From Nitratireductor aestuarii (GTDB lineage Bacteria > Pseudomonadota > Alphaproteobacteria > Rhizobiales > Rhizobiaceae): a stretch of 64,000 nt of DNA. Within the stretch, counting starts at the first letter, position 1. Every line of letters starts with the position of its first letter. This document shows, in pieces, positions 43,800 through 53,116 of the stretch. The notes under the pieces are model-generated. The model was not told where the DNA came from, ran no database searches, and saw only the letters and a program-made list of their open reading frames with translations. The DNA lies in assembly GCF_014641695.1 (NCBI RefSeq), contig NZ_BMIF01000010.1, positions 98,735 through 162,734 on the forward strand, given 5' to 3'. The translations under genes were made by a program, and so were the position numbers.

Positions 43800-44183
43800 C
43801 TATTCGACGGCGGTGTGCCAGACGTCGTTGACGCCATCGCCGGTCATGTCGCCCGGTTTCGTGTCTTTCACCCAGAGATAAAGCGGCTTGCCCTTGTAGG
43901 CCCATTGGGCGGTGCCATCCGTGCGCTCAACCACGGTATAATCGCCGTCGGGCTGCGCGCCCGCGTCGGCCTTCACTGGCGGCCAGTTGGTCGCGCAGGT
44001 GTCATAGCAGTTCGACTTGCCGGCTTCGTCCTTGTCAAAGGTGTAGAGCGTCATGCCGTTGGCGTCGGTCAAGACATTTCCCTTGTCGGTCGCGGAAACC
44101 TTGATGGCTCCTCCGGCGTGGTCCTGCGCGTAGGCAAACGGGATTGCGGCTGCCATGATTGCCGCTGCGATCATCATACGCAT
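43800..44183 (-). CDS. Exported COG4315-type protein (secreted repeat of unknown function)
   Basis: This 127-residue exported protein has signal peptide MRMMIAAAIMAAAIPFAYA followed by two repeats with the Yx(FWY)xxD motif: GMTLYTFDKDEAGKSNCYD and GKPLYLWVKDTKPGD. Two cysteines (CYDTCATNW) could form a disulphide. The ATG at 44183 follows AGGAGGAGTACCCAGG, so the upstream start at 44231 is rejected. It stands alone between a promoter region and a terminator. Its role in the cell envelope is unknown. Confidence 0.88.
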   Translation of the reverse strand: MRMMIAAAIMAAAIPFAYAQDHAGGAIKVSATDKGNVLTDANGMTLYTFDKDEAGKSNCYDTCATNWPPVKADAGAQPDGDYTVVERTDGTAQWAYKGKPLYLWVKDTKPGDMTGDGVNDVWHTAVE

Positions 44184-44322
44184 CCTGGGTACTCCTCCTA
44201 TGGGAACAGATGCACCCGCCCGCATCCCCAACGCGACAATAGTCCCCTTTGATCCGACAGCCGGTTAAACATTTGCGTGAGGAGAAGTTGAGAACCGGCT
44301 GCACTTCCCTGCAGCGGCCGGC

Positions 44323-45159
44323 CTACGCCGCTTCGGAGTTCTTCGTACCCATGCGGACACGCGCCTTGATCGGCAGATGGTCGGAGGCAACGCGGGCGAG
44401 CGGTGTGTCGTGCACTTCAAGTCTGGAGACGAGGCCGACAGGGCTCGCCAGGATCCGGTCGAGCGACCAGACAGGGAAGCGCGCGGGGAAGCTTGCGAGA
44501 TCCGCGTGCAGCGGACCGAATTTGGGCGCCAGCGCCTGCAGCGACGAACGCCCGCCAAGCCGCCATTCGTTGAGATCGCCCATGACAAGCGCAGGCCTGC
44601 CGTCCTTCGGTTCGGCGGCCGTCAGGATCGTTTCCACCTGCTTCTGTCTCGAGCGGCGCAGGAGCCCCAGATGCGCGGCGATGATGCGAATGGGCCCGAA
44701 CTCAAGCGAAAGGTCCACCACCAGCGCGCCGCGCGGCTCTGCGCCCGGCAGGTCGAACTGGTTGAGCTCTTCCACAACAGCCCCGCGTGCGAGCACGATG
44801 TTGCCGTGCCAGCCGTGGCTGTCGCGCATGCCGACGACGCCAACCGGTGAAAGTCCCGTGTTCTCCTTGATCCATTCGAGGTTCAGGAGCCCCATCCGTG
44901 AGCCGAAGCGCTGGTCCACCTCCTGGAGCGCGACGATATCAGCCCCAAGCTCGGCGATCACTTCAGCCGTGCGCGAAGGGTCAAACCGCCGGTCCAGCCC
45001 GACGCACTTGTGCACATTGTAGGAAGCGACCAGCAGTTCCCCAGGCTCGTCATGATGCCGCTCGTCCATATAGGACCGACGCTCCTGACGAAGCGTGGAG
45101 CGGACGAGCGGGCCGATCCTGGTTCTTGGCTTTAGCTTGAGCTTGGCCTTCTTCTGCAA
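44323..45159 (-). CDS. Endonuclease/exonuclease/phosphatase-family protein
   Basis: This 278-residue protein has the EEP metal-dependent phosphoesterase motifs LLVASYNVHKC, VALQEVDQRFGS (catalytic Glu), ALVMGDLNEWR (Asp-Asn) and RVASDHLPIKARV (Asp-His). The start is a TTG at 45159 with GAGG upstream; an ATG at 45069 is an alternative that removes a basic 30-residue tail. It may hydrolyse nucleic acid, phosphoinositide-like or other phosphodiesters. It is divergent from a phospholipase D-family gene 136 bp away. Confidence 0.87.
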   Translation of the reverse strand: MQKKAKLKLKPRTRIGPLVRSTLRQERRSYMDERHHDEPGELLVASYNVHKCVGLDRRFDPSRTAEVIAELGADIVALQEVDQRFGSRMGLLNLEWIKENTGLSPVGVVGMRDSHGWHGNIVLARGAVVEELNQFDLPGAEPRGALVVDLSLEFGPIRIIAAHLGLLRRSRQKQVETILTAAEPKDGRPALVMGDLNEWRLGGRSSLQALAPKFGPLHADLASFPARFPVWSLDRILASPVGLVSRLEVHDTPLARVASDHLPIKARVRMGTKNSEAA

Positions 45160-45295
45160 TCTCAGCGCCTCTTCGACTGTGCTTCACCCAAATTAAGCAT
45201 AATTCGTGTGTGACTGTAGAACTATGTAGTGAATTTCGCGTTCCATGCCACACATAACAACAAGGCACTCCCGCCACAGGCGCGGTGTGCACAGG

Positions 45296-46867
45296 ATGGA
45301 TGGCCGCAACAGAATGAACGTCATGATCATCGTCTTTGTCGTCATGGCTCTGCTGGTGATCGCAGGTTTCCTGATCCTTTATTCCTATGGGCGTTTTGCC
45401 GCCCGGGCCCGGGGGCCAAACTCCAATGCCCTGCCCGTTGAGGAAGACCACACCATCCTCGACCGCGCCATCGGCACGCTCACTTCCTTTCATGAGGGCG
45501 AGTCGGGGCTCGCACTTCTTTCGCAGAACATGCAGGCCCTTGCCTACCGGGCGCTGGCCGCACGCAGCGCAGGCCGCAGCCTCGACCTGATGTATTATTA
45601 CTGGAACGACGACCTGACAGGGAAATTGCTGTTCCATGAAGTGCTTGCGGCGGCAGACCGGGGCGTACGGGTGCGTATCCTGCTGGATGACATGAATACG
45701 CTCGGGCGCGACCCGATCTATCGCGCCATCGACCAGCATTCCAACATCGAGCTGCGGCTGTTCAACCCGGCTCGCTCCCGTGGCGACGTATTGAGGCGTG
45801 GAATTGAATTGCTGTTGCGCGCCTTCAGCGCCACCCGCCGCATGCACAACAAGGCTTGGATTGCCGATGGAAGGCTGGCGATCGTCGGTGGACGCAATAT
45901 TGGCGACGAATATTTCGATGCATCCCAGGAAGCGAACTTCCGTGACATGGACCTGCTGATGGTCGGCCCGGCCGTGCAGCAAACGGAACAGATCTTTGAT
46001 ACGTACTGGAACAGCGCGGCAGCGCTGCCCGTGCGCCGGCTCCTGAAGCGCACGCGCCGCCTCGCCCGGGTTCGCAAGCGCCTGGCAAAATTCCTCGCGC
46101 GCAAGGCCAACTCGCCCTACCTGCAGAAGCTCCGGGAAATCCACGATCCATCGGCTATGCTGGCGGGTGGCCCGGAATTCCACTGGTGCACCGATGTCGA
46201 AGTTGTCGCCGATCCACCCGGTAAAGTCGTGGGTCGCGGAAATGCCGAGTGGTTACAGCAGGAAATCTTCCCGATGATGATGGCGGCAGAAGCGAGCCTG
46301 CACATCATTTCCCCCTACTTCATTCCCGGTCATGAGGGAGTGGACCAGCTCGCAAGCCTCGCAAAGTCGGGCGTGGATGTGAAAGTGTCGACCAATTCAC
46401 TCGCTGCAACCGATGTTGTGGCCGTGCACGGCTGCTATTCGCGCTACCGCATGAAGCTTCTGTCGGAGGGCGTGAAACTCTACGAATTGCGCCCGCAGAT
46501 CCGGTGGGGCGATCACCCTTCTCTCTTCGGCTCCAGTAACGCAAGCCTGCACACAAAAGCCTATGTGGTTGATGGGCTCTGCGGCTTCATCGGTTCGTTC
46601 AACTTCGATCCCCGTTCGATGTCGCTCAATACAGAGATGGGCGTGCTCTTCCGCCACGCGCCGCTGGCGCGAGAGGTGGATCAGGTCTTCGCGCGTCAGA
46701 TAACTTCAAGCGAAAGCTACCGTGTCACCCTCGAGGGCAATGCGATTGTCTGGCACGATGGTGAGGGAAGCTCTGTGCGCACCTGGCGGCAGGAGCCGGA
46801 GGCAAAATGGCTGCGGCGGCTCTCGGCGCTGGTCATCGGGTGGCTGCCGATTGAATCGCAGCTCTGA
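45296..46867 (+). CDS. Phospholipase D-superfamily membrane protein (cardiolipin synthase-like)
   Basis: This 523-residue protein has one N-terminal membrane segment (MIIVFVVMALLVIAGFLILY) and two HKD active sites: MHNKAWIADGRLAIVGGRN near residue 180 and LHTKAYVVDGLCGFIGSFN near 418. It is longer than E. coli ClsA and has a linker between the domains, so either cardiolipin synthesis or phospholipase activity is possible. Starts at 45245 and 45314 are also open; 45296 is a compromise. It ends 4 bp from the convergent acyltransferase gene. Confidence 0.87.
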   Translation: MDGRNRMNVMIIVFVVMALLVIAGFLILYSYGRFAARARGPNSNALPVEEDHTILDRAIGTLTSFHEGESGLALLSQNMQALAYRALAARSAGRSLDLMYYYWNDDLTGKLLFHEVLAAADRGVRVRILLDDMNTLGRDPIYRAIDQHSNIELRLFNPARSRGDVLRRGIELLLRAFSATRRMHNKAWIADGRLAIVGGRNIGDEYFDASQEANFRDMDLLMVGPAVQQTEQIFDTYWNSAAALPVRRLLKRTRRLARVRKRLAKFLARKANSPYLQKLREIHDPSAMLAGGPEFHWCTDVEVVADPPGKVVGRGNAEWLQQEIFPMMMAAEASLHIISPYFIPGHEGVDQLASLAKSGVDVKVSTNSLAATDVVAVHGCYSRYRMKLLSEGVKLYELRPQIRWGDHPSLFGSSNASLHTKAYVVDGLCGFIGSFNFDPRSMSLNTEMGVLFRHAPLAREVDQVFARQITSSESYRVTLEGNAIVWHDGEGSSVRTWRQEPEAKWLRRLSALVIGWLPIESQL

Positions 46868-46871
46868 CTTT

Positions 46872-47870
46872 TCAGATCTCCTGCGTCGCCGGGCGCATCG
46901 TTTCTCCGGGCAGACCAAACATCTCTGCCAGACGCAGACGCACCAGAGCGGCGTGCACGATCACCGGTATTGCGACACCGGTGACCGTGCCGGCAAACAG
47001 CAGGATCCCCAGGTGGGTTACGCCTAAAACGTGAAGAAGCGCATAGCGCGCAAGGCCAAGCGCCAGGATGTGCATGACGTAAACTGCCATGGAGATTTGC
47101 CCGAGAGCCGCGATAGGCTGTGCGAGCGCTGATTGCTTTCGGCAGACAACGCTCCACAGCATAAGAGACGCAGCGATCCCCGTAACGGCGGCTGGGAGCG
47201 AAAAGTGTTCCGGCAGCTGCAGCCAATAAGACATAGATACCGCGACGGCAAACAATCCAGCCGTCGCAACGGCAGTTACTGGTTGTGCGCGATCAAGCCA
47301 CCGGATGAAGCCCCGTTCCTGGGCAAGAACGCCGAGGGAGAGATAGAACGTCCCATAAGCGATATCCTGCAGGATGAAAGGCATGGTCTCGTCGGTTGTC
47401 AGAAAGGCGGCGAATGCCAGCACACACAGGAGTTCCGGCCGGTGCCGGCGAAGCACGTAGGCCGCGAATGTCGCGAAAAACAGCGCGTAAAGAAACCAGA
47501 AAGGGCTGATCGGAGCCCAAAGAATTGCAGCAAGATCTGCGAAGGAAAACGCCGTGTTTGTCGCTTCCGTTCGCGACAGAACGGCCTGGACACTGCCTTG
47601 CAGCACTGACCATAAAAAATATGGATAGACGATCGTGAGTATCCTGCTTCGCCAGAACAGCACTGCTCCGCGTCTCATCGAGTTGTGGATGAATAGGCCC
47701 GAGACAAAGAAGAAGAGCGGCATGTGGAAGCTGTAAACCACATAGTCCGTCACGCGCAGCCATGAGTCTTCCGGGACCAGGCCGCCGGCGGTGAGGCCGC
47801 GCAGACAGTGGCCATAGACGACCAAGATGATCGCCATTCCTTTTGCTGCGTCAACTGGCTTTGAACGCAT
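46872..47870 (-). CDS. Acyltransferase 3-family membrane protein
   Basis: This is a 332-residue protein with about 10 membrane segments. It opens DAAKGMAIILVVYGHCLRGL, the family motif with the catalytic His of GH, and later FHMPLFFFVSGLFIH. Such proteins O-acetylate or acylate surface polysaccharides (OafA, NodX, ExoH). It stands alone, so the target sugar is unknown. Confidence 0.88.
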   Translation of the reverse strand: MRSKPVDAAKGMAIILVVYGHCLRGLTAGGLVPEDSWLRVTDYVVYSFHMPLFFFVSGLFIHNSMRRGAVLFWRSRILTIVYPYFLWSVLQGSVQAVLSRTEATNTAFSFADLAAILWAPISPFWFLYALFFATFAAYVLRRHRPELLCVLAFAAFLTTDETMPFILQDIAYGTFYLSLGVLAQERGFIRWLDRAQPVTAVATAGLFAVAVSMSYWLQLPEHFSLPAAVTGIAASLMLWSVVCRKQSALAQPIAALGQISMAVYVMHILALGLARYALLHVLGVTHLGILLFAGTVTGVAIPVIVHAALVRLRLAEMFGLPGETMRPATQEI

Positions 47871-48090
47871 CCCGCATCAGCCGCTTTGGATTTGGTGGCC
47901 CCCGCCCCGAACGCGGGCCATTGTGCCGGGATCGTTTCCCGGCGCAAGACGCTGTCCCATCACCACATCGGCGGATCAACCTTTGGTGGAATCTGCAGAT
48001 TTGTTAGCAGGTGCACAAAAATCGTCTTGCGCCTTAAAACATGTCTGTTACGATAAAATCAGAAATGTTAGTTCAAGGAGCAGACGTAGG
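47871..48090. other. Divergent intergenic region before flavin reductase pair
   Basis: A 220-bp region between the acyltransferase and the flavin reductases. It contains the plus-strand ribosome-binding site AAGGAG at 48075-48080 and an AT-rich segment 48030-48070 as promoter candidate. No other gene is seen. Confidence 0.4.
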
Positions 48091-48591
48091 ATGAACGACA
48101 TTCCTGATCTTCCCGACATCGATCCTCCGACGTTCTGGAACGCGATCGGCTGCCGCGCGGCGGGCGTCGCCATCGTGACCGTGAATGGTGCGGAAGGACC
48201 GGCCGGCTTCCTGGCCTTGTCGGCAACGCATCTCACCGCCTCTCCGCCGACGGTGACCGTCTCGCTCGACAAGAAGACGAGCGCGGGGGCGGACCTGCTT
48301 GAGCGACAAAGCTTTGCCATCAACTATCTGGCTCAAGAAGGTGAGGACATCTTCAGTCGTTTCACCAGCCGCGACGGGCCGAAGGGTGCGGCTCGCTTCG
48401 AGGGTCTGGATCTCACGACGCTTGAGACCGGCGCACCGATCCTGCCGGGCATCACCGGCGCGCTCGACTGCCGCCTGGAAGAAGTCATTGAACGCTACGG
48501 CACCTATCTGTTGATCGGCCGTATCGTCGCATTCAGCAACTTTTCGGACCGTCAGCCTCTGGTCCACTATCAGGGAAAGCTTCTAGCATGA
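48091..48591 (+). CDS. Flavin reductase domain protein (FMN-binding)
   Basis: This 166-residue protein has the flavin reductase-like split-barrel fold: CRAAGVAIVTVNGAEGPAGFLALSATHLTASPPTVTVSL (residues about 19-57, split after Gly-Ala) and LLERQSFAINYLAQEG. ATG 48091 follows AAGGAGCAGACGTAGG. It overlaps a second flavin reductase by 4 bases. In this cluster two LLM monooxygenases need FMNH2, so one reductase per oxygenase is a natural reading. Confidence 0.9.
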   Translation: MNDIPDLPDIDPPTFWNAIGCRAAGVAIVTVNGAEGPAGFLALSATHLTASPPTVTVSLDKKTSAGADLLERQSFAINYLAQEGEDIFSRFTSRDGPKGAARFEGLDLTTLETGAPILPGITGALDCRLEEVIERYGTYLLIGRIVAFSNFSDRQPLVHYQGKLLA

Positions 48592-49097
48592 CTGACATTT
48601 CAACTGATGACAGAGCCGATCTCTTCAAGCTTGGAATGCGCCGCCTCGCGGCCGGCGTGTCGCTGATCACCACCAGGGACGAGACCGGCGCCCGCCACGG
48701 CCTCATCGCCACCTCGGTCACCTCGGTGTGCCTCACGCCGCCATCGCTGCTGACCTGCATCAACAAGTCGGCTTCGAGCCATGACACGCTGGTGAAGGCC
48801 GGGTTCTTCTGCGTCAATCTCCTGCCAGAAGGCGCTGACGATATCGCCATGCGTTTCAGCTCCTCGCGTTTTCGCGATGTGCGCTTCGCCGAAGGCAACT
48901 GGAGCGAGCTCGAGACGGGTTCGCCCGTGCTTGAGGAGGCGCTTGCCAGCTTCGACTGCCGCATCACCAATATGGTGGAAGCCTCTTCCCACACGATTTT
49001 CATCGGCGAAGTCGTGGCGGTGCGTCTTCCTCCGCAACCGATCCAGCCGCTTGTCTACATCGACGGCGTGTTCGCCCGCTGCGCCCACGCGGCCTGA
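48588..49097 (+). CDS. Flavin reductase domain protein (FMN-binding, RutF/HpaC-like)
   Basis: This 169-residue protein has FKLGMRRLAAGVSLITTRDETGARHGLIATSVTSVCLTPPSLLTC (residues about 12-56, split after Glu-Thr), the flavin reductase signature of RutF/HpaC, and a C-terminal SHTIFIGEVVAVRL. Translation is coupled to the upstream reductase. It probably supplies FMNH2 to the RutA-like or NtaA-like monooxygenase encoded 1.5-3 kb downstream. Confidence 0.92.
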   Translation: MTDISTDDRADLFKLGMRRLAAGVSLITTRDETGARHGLIATSVTSVCLTPPSLLTCINKSASSHDTLVKAGFFCVNLLPEGADDIAMRFSSSRFRDVRFAEGNWSELETGSPVLEEALASFDCRITNMVEASSHTIFIGEVVAVRLPPQPIQPLVYIDGVFARCAHAA

Positions 49098-49210
49098 TTC
49101 ACAGGTCGAGAGGCCTGAAAGTTCACCGAATTCAGCTTGCCGGGCTTTGCGTCAGGCTAGTCTTTCCTAATGTGAAATGTTAATGACGACTTCAGGGAGG
49201 ATCGTCCGTC

Positions 49211-49226
49211 CTACGCTGTAGCGTAG
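49211..49226. promoter_or_regulatory. Palindrome upstream of gntR
   Basis: CTACGC-TGTA-GCGTAG, a perfect 6-bp inverted repeat with a 4-base centre, lies 49 bp upstream of the gntR start and may be an autoregulatory operator or a 5' leader hairpin. Confidence 0.45.
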
Positions 49227-49274
49227 CGGCCGCTTCCCCATGCAGTTTCGTCAACAGCTACAGGGAAAGCATTC

Positions 49275-49970
49275 TTGGCACGCAAAAGCACCCAGCCGAA
49301 GGTCAAGGGACTCCTACGCAACGACGCTTACGAACAGATCCTGATGGCGATCATCATGGGCGACCTGCAACCGGGCTCGCGCGTGGACGAGAAGGGTCTG
49401 ATGAAAATGTTCCGGCTGAGCCAGGCTTCGGTGCGTGATGCGCTCTCCCGCCTTGCGCTGGAAGGACTGGTGGAACGGCAGGCACGCATCGGCACCCGTA
49501 TCGGCGACCTTGGCCTGCGCGAGTTGCAGGACGTGTTCGAGGCTCGCATGATCGTGGAGAGCAATGCCGCCAAGCTGGCCGCCCAGCGCGCTTCGCCGGA
49601 CGATCTCGCTGCCATCCGCTCGGCCTATGAGGGGCACGAGAAGGCGATCGAAGCGCGTGACATCCGCGCCATTGTGCTGATGGACCGCGCCTTCCACCGC
49701 TCGCTCGCGGCCGCCTGCAAGAACAGGCAACTGGAAGAGACCATTATCCGCCTGCACAACAACGCGGCACGCTTCTGGTGTTTCAACATCCAGCGGGCGA
49801 CAAACGAGAGCCATTACCGGCAAATCCGCGAGCACCTCAAGGTGGTCGACGCTATCGAAAAGAAGGATCTTGCCGAGGTCGACCGGCTCATGCGGGGGCT
49901 TCTCAGCTACTATCCCGACAGCCGCTTCATGCTTGATCCGGGTATCGACGCGCTGGCAACTGCCGTATAG
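49275..49970 (+). CDS. GntR-family (FCD-domain) transcriptional regulator
   Basis: This 231-residue regulator has an N-terminal winged helix (NDAYEQILMAIIMGDLQPGSRVDEKGLMKMFRLSQASVRDALSRLALEGLV, split at Ser-Arg for reading) and an all-helical FCD ligand domain with metal-binding Asp/His positions (FEARMIVESNAAKLAAQRA). The start is TTG at 49275 with GGGAAAG upstream. It precedes the monooxygenase-importer-hydrolase cluster and probably controls it, binding a carboxylate effector. Confidence 0.9.
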   Translation: MARKSTQPKVKGLLRNDAYEQILMAIIMGDLQPGSRVDEKGLMKMFRLSQASVRDALSRLALEGLVERQARIGTRIGDLGLRELQDVFEARMIVESNAAKLAAQRASPDDLAAIRSAYEGHEKAIEARDIRAIVLMDRAFHRSLAAACKNRQLEETIIRLHNNAARFWCFNIQRATNESHYRQIREHLKVVDAIEKKDLAEVDRLMRGLLSYYPDSRFMLDPGIDALATAV

Positions 49971-50021
49971 TGACGCTCAGGCGGGATTGGCTCCCGCCAT
50001 CATTTTTGAAGCGGCGGACTC

Positions 50022-50174
50022 ATGGAACTGATCCTTGCTCTAGGCGCTATCCTCACGCTTGCTCTTGTCTGGGCGACCGTGAAGTTCGTCGGACGCGGCG
50101 CAGGCATGGCCGCCCTCCTCCTGGGCATCGTCGTCACTGCCCTTCTCTACGTCCAGCTCGGGCTCGACAGATAG
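50022..50174 (+). CDS. Small 50-residue membrane protein
   Basis: An ATG-start ORF of 50 codons encodes MELILALGAILTLALVWATV, then a short Arg/Gly loop, then LLLGIVVTALLYVQLGLDR: two hydrophobic helices and no obvious catalytic residue. It begins 52 bases after the GntR stop on the same strand. GGCGG lies upstream. It is too short for family assignment, but two clean membrane helices in a GC-rich frame make it credible. Possible roles in the importer or as a sensor are guesses. Confidence 0.55.
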   Translation: MELILALGAILTLALVWATVKFVGRGAGMAALLLGIVVTALLYVQLGLDR

Positions 50175-50398
50175 AGCCGGGGTCTGTCCGGCCCTTCTCC
50201 ATTCTTCTCTCATTGACCTTTCAGGCGTTGCTATCGCAGGCGCTAATGCCGCAATATTGCTTGCGATTTTCGACGTGTCGGGTGACTGTTTCGGACACCG
50301 CTGCATTGCAGCAGAATTGCTTCAAATATGAGTTTCCCTGCCCGTTTTTTACTCAAGATACTTTGCTTTTGCTTACTTTTTGCACTGCAACATTTTGA
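50175..50398. other. Non-coding leader of the RutA-like cluster
   Basis: About 220 bp with no coding pattern, becoming AT-rich toward the right. It contains the perfect 13-bp palindrome GCTGCATTGCAGC at 50300-50312, about 90 bp upstream of the -35, which could bind the GntR regulator. Confidence 0.45.
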
Positions 50399-50427
50399 TT
50401 GACATGGGTCAAAATCGCTCCCATATT
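50399..50427 (+). promoter_or_regulatory. Sigma-70 promoter of the monooxygenase-importer cluster
   Basis: TTGACA (50399-50404), 17 bases, then CATATT (50422-50427) match housekeeping -35/-10 consensus well. The start would lie about 125 bp upstream of the RutA-like gene, leaving a long leader. Confidence 0.6.
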
Positions 50428-50564
50428 TTGAGTATAAAATGTTTATAAAACGGGAACTGAAATTTCAGTCGCGCTTGCAGAATAGCAGCGCTTACTCTCG
50501 ATAAGCGCAAGTCCTTCTGCAGACATTCTCTCGGTGCGACCCAAACCGGAAGGAGCACTTGCCC

Positions 50565-51665
50565 ATGCGCAAGGTCGAGCTTGGCGTATTCATGCCAGTC
50601 GGAAGCAACGGGTTCCTGATGTCCAAGCGGACACCAAGATATCATCCGACATTTGAACTCCACCGCGACATCGCACAGGTGGCCGAGGATATCGGCCTCG
50701 ACTACCTGTTCTGGATGGGCAAGTGGATGGGTTTCGGCGGCGCAAGCGGCTTCTGGGAGAATACCATCGAGCCTATCTCCATGGCGAGTGCGCTGGCGCC
50801 GCTCACGACACGGCTGAAGCTCTTCGCCACCATCAACCCGCTGCTGTTCCACCCCGCGGTCGCGGCCAAGATCATCTCAACCGTGGACAACATCAGCGGA
50901 GGGCGCTTTGGCATCAATGTCGTCACGGGAAATACGCTCGAAGAACTTGAGCAGATGGGCGTCGTGCCGGATGGATACAGCGACTATCGCTATGAATATG
51001 CGGATGAGTGGCTGTCGGTCGCCAAGATGCTGTGGTCCGAGGAGCGCAGCACTTTCGAGGGACGGTTCTTCACACTGGACAATTGCGTGTCCAACCCCAA
51101 GCCGCTGAGCAAACCCTACCCGAAGATCGTCAGCGCCGGTTTATCCGGCGACGGAATGGCCTTCGCTGCCAAGCACTCCGACTACCAGTTCGTCGGCCTC
51201 CGCGCTGCGGACGTGCTGCGGATGCGGGAGGCCGCAGCAGCCCAGGGCCGCGAGGTGAAGGTGGTCACCTCCATGTTCCTCGTCCATGGCGAAACGGACG
51301 CGGCAGCCGACAGGGAATTCGAGGCGATCCGTGACGATCTCGACGTCGAGGCGGTCGAAAACCTGATCCGCTCCTTCGAACGGGACAACCGCGACTCCTA
51401 CAAGGACCGCACCTCGCACCTGCGCCAGCCCAACACCGTGGGCTTCGGCTCCGGCACGCCCGTCATGGGATCCCCGGACACCATGGCACAGAAGCTCTGC
51501 GAGATGATTGTCGAGAGCGGCATCGACGGCATCCAGTTTACTTTCGTCGACTTTGTGAAAGATCTGAAGTTCTTCGGAACAGAAGTATTGCCGAAGCTGA
51601 AGTCAATGCTGGCGCGACACGACATTGTCGTCGCCGACGCACCCGCGATGGCGGCTGCGGCTTAG
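50565..51665 (+). CDS. RutA-like flavin-dependent monooxygenase (LLM class)
   Basis: This 366-residue TIM-barrel monooxygenase starts VELGVFMPVGSNGFLMS and continues with PRYHPTFELHRDIAQVAE, closely following the order of E. coli RutA (VPIGNNGWLIS...PTFELNKAIVQKAE), then SGGRFGINVVTG and YRYEYADEWL. RutA uses FMNH2 and O2 to open the uracil ring at the amide. ATG 50565 is 9 bases after AGGAG; a TTG at 50559 is too close. It heads the catabolic cluster. Substrate here is likely an amide-containing ring but may not be uracil. Confidence 0.85.
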   Translation: MRKVELGVFMPVGSNGFLMSKRTPRYHPTFELHRDIAQVAEDIGLDYLFWMGKWMGFGGASGFWENTIEPISMASALAPLTTRLKLFATINPLLFHPAVAAKIISTVDNISGGRFGINVVTGNTLEELEQMGVVPDGYSDYRYEYADEWLSVAKMLWSEERSTFEGRFFTLDNCVSNPKPLSKPYPKIVSAGLSGDGMAFAAKHSDYQFVGLRAADVLRMREAAAAQGREVKVVTSMFLVHGETDAAADREFEAIRDDLDVEAVENLIRSFERDNRDSYKDRTSHLRQPNTVGFGSGTPVMGSPDTMAQKLCEMIVESGIDGIQFTFVDFVKDLKFFGTEVLPKLKSMLARHDIVVADAPAMAAAA

Positions 51666-51760
51666 CCCAAGAACCAGCGCAACGCGCAACCCTGAACAGG
51701 AACTCGCCAGCACCGGTCTCGGTGCGGGATGGGCGGACTCTTACCCAAACGGACCCTTCC

Positions 51761-53098
51761 ATGACAGCAAAGATGCATCTTGGTTACGACCTCTCCTGGA
51801 TACAGCTTGAAGGCCGCTGGCGCCTTCCTGGTTCCTGGACCAATGCCACCTACCCCGATATCCGCATCTTCAAGGAACTGGCGTTGATCGCCGAGCGCGG
51901 CCTGCTCGACTTCATGTTCTGGGGCGATGGCACTGGCATCCCCAGCACCTGGAAGGGCAACCGCGACGCTGCCGTACACTGGGGTGTTGGCTGGCCGCGC
52001 CAGGACATGAGCCCCTATATCGCGGCGCTGTCGCAGATCACCTCGCGCATCGGCTTCGGCCTCACCTATTCCTCCACCTACATGCATCCGTTCTACACGG
52101 CGCGGCTTCTAAACTCGCTCGACCACGTCACGAACGGTCGCATGGCCTTCAACATCGTCACCTCATCGCGCAAGGCCGATGCACAGAACTACGGCTTTGA
52201 CGAGCTGATGGCGCACGAGCAGCGCTACGAGCGCATGGAAGAGTTTGTGCACGTCTGCAAGTCGCTCTGGGCGAGCGTCGAGCCGGATGCCTTTATCTGG
52301 GATCGCGAGACTGGGCAGATGGCTGACCCCTCGAAGGTCAAGGCCATCGAACACCGCGGCAAGTTCTTCAATGTTATGGGACCGCTTCCCTGCGTCCCCT
52401 CACCCCAGGGTCGCCCCGTGCTGGTGCAGGCTGGCGCTTCGCCCCGTGGCATCCGGGCTTCTGCAAACTTCGCCGATATGGTCTTTGCGGCAAGCCCCGG
52501 GCTCGAAAAGCAGGTGAGACATCGCCAGGCGCTGGATGCGGCACTCACCGCCGAGGGGCGCGACCCCTTGAGCGTCGGTATTGTGTGGGACGTGGTGCTG
52601 ATCGTCGGCGAGACCGAAGAGGATGCCAAGCGTCGTCACCAGCAGCTGCTCTCAGCCGTTCCGCTGGAAGCGGTGGGCGCCTTCATGTCCCACGGGCTAG
52701 GCTACGACCTTTCCACCCTGCCGGACCGCTTCACCGTCGAGGAGATCAACGCGGAGATCGTGAAGCGTAATGCTTCGCCGGTCGCCTTCCTCAATACGAC
52801 AGCCGGCATTGATCCCAAGGAGACCATCACCAAGAAGGACTTCTACGAGATCATCCGCCACCACACGGCTGGCTACGACCATGCGATCGTGGGAACAGCC
52901 GCCCAGGTGGCCGATTACCTTGAAGAGGTGTTTGTCGCCACCGGCGAGCGGGGCGGCTTCATGATCGCCCATCCGCCGGCCGTGCCGCGCGACCTTCTCA
53001 ACATCGTCGACTTCCTGGTGCCCGAACTGCAGCGGCGCGGACGGTTCCGCAAGGAATACCGGTACCAGACGCTGCGCGAAAACCTGCTCGAAAGCTAG
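51761..53098 (+). CDS. NtaA/SnaA/DmoA-family FMN-dependent monooxygenase
   Basis: This 445-residue LLM monooxygenase has HLGYDLSWIQLEGRWRLPGSW near the start, FKELALIAERGLLDFMFWGDG near 33, DHVTNGRMAFNIVTSSRKADAQNYG near 125-150 (split at Ser) and VLVQAGASPRGIRASANFADM near 220, matching nitrilotriacetate/dibenzothiophene-type monooxygenases. These cleave C-N or C-S bonds or oxidise ring carbons with FMNH2 and O2. The start between 51722 and 51773 is uncertain; ATG 51761 is used. It follows the RutA-like gene and precedes the importer permease by 18 bp. Confidence 0.88.
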   Translation: MTAKMHLGYDLSWIQLEGRWRLPGSWTNATYPDIRIFKELALIAERGLLDFMFWGDGTGIPSTWKGNRDAAVHWGVGWPRQDMSPYIAALSQITSRIGFGLTYSSTYMHPFYTARLLNSLDHVTNGRMAFNIVTSSRKADAQNYGFDELMAHEQRYERMEEFVHVCKSLWASVEPDAFIWDRETGQMADPSKVKAIEHRGKFFNVMGPLPCVPSPQGRPVLVQAGASPRGIRASANFADMVFAASPGLEKQVRHRQALDAALTAEGRDPLSVGIVWDVVLIVGETEEDAKRRHQQLLSAVPLEAVGAFMSHGLGYDLSTLPDRFTVEEINAEIVKRNASPVAFLNTTAGIDPKETITKKDFYEIIRHHTAGYDHAIVGTAAQVADYLEEVFVATGERGGFMIAHPPAVPRDLLNIVDFLVPELQRRGRFRKEYRYQTLRENLLES

Positions 53099-53116
53099 CC
53101 GAAGGGAAAAGCGACC

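Noticed and set aside
47941..48033. 11-bp inverted repeat GGCGCAAGACG/CGTCTTGCGCC 71 bases apart
   Set aside because: A match of this length at this spacing is expected about once in a window this size by chance and has no further support.
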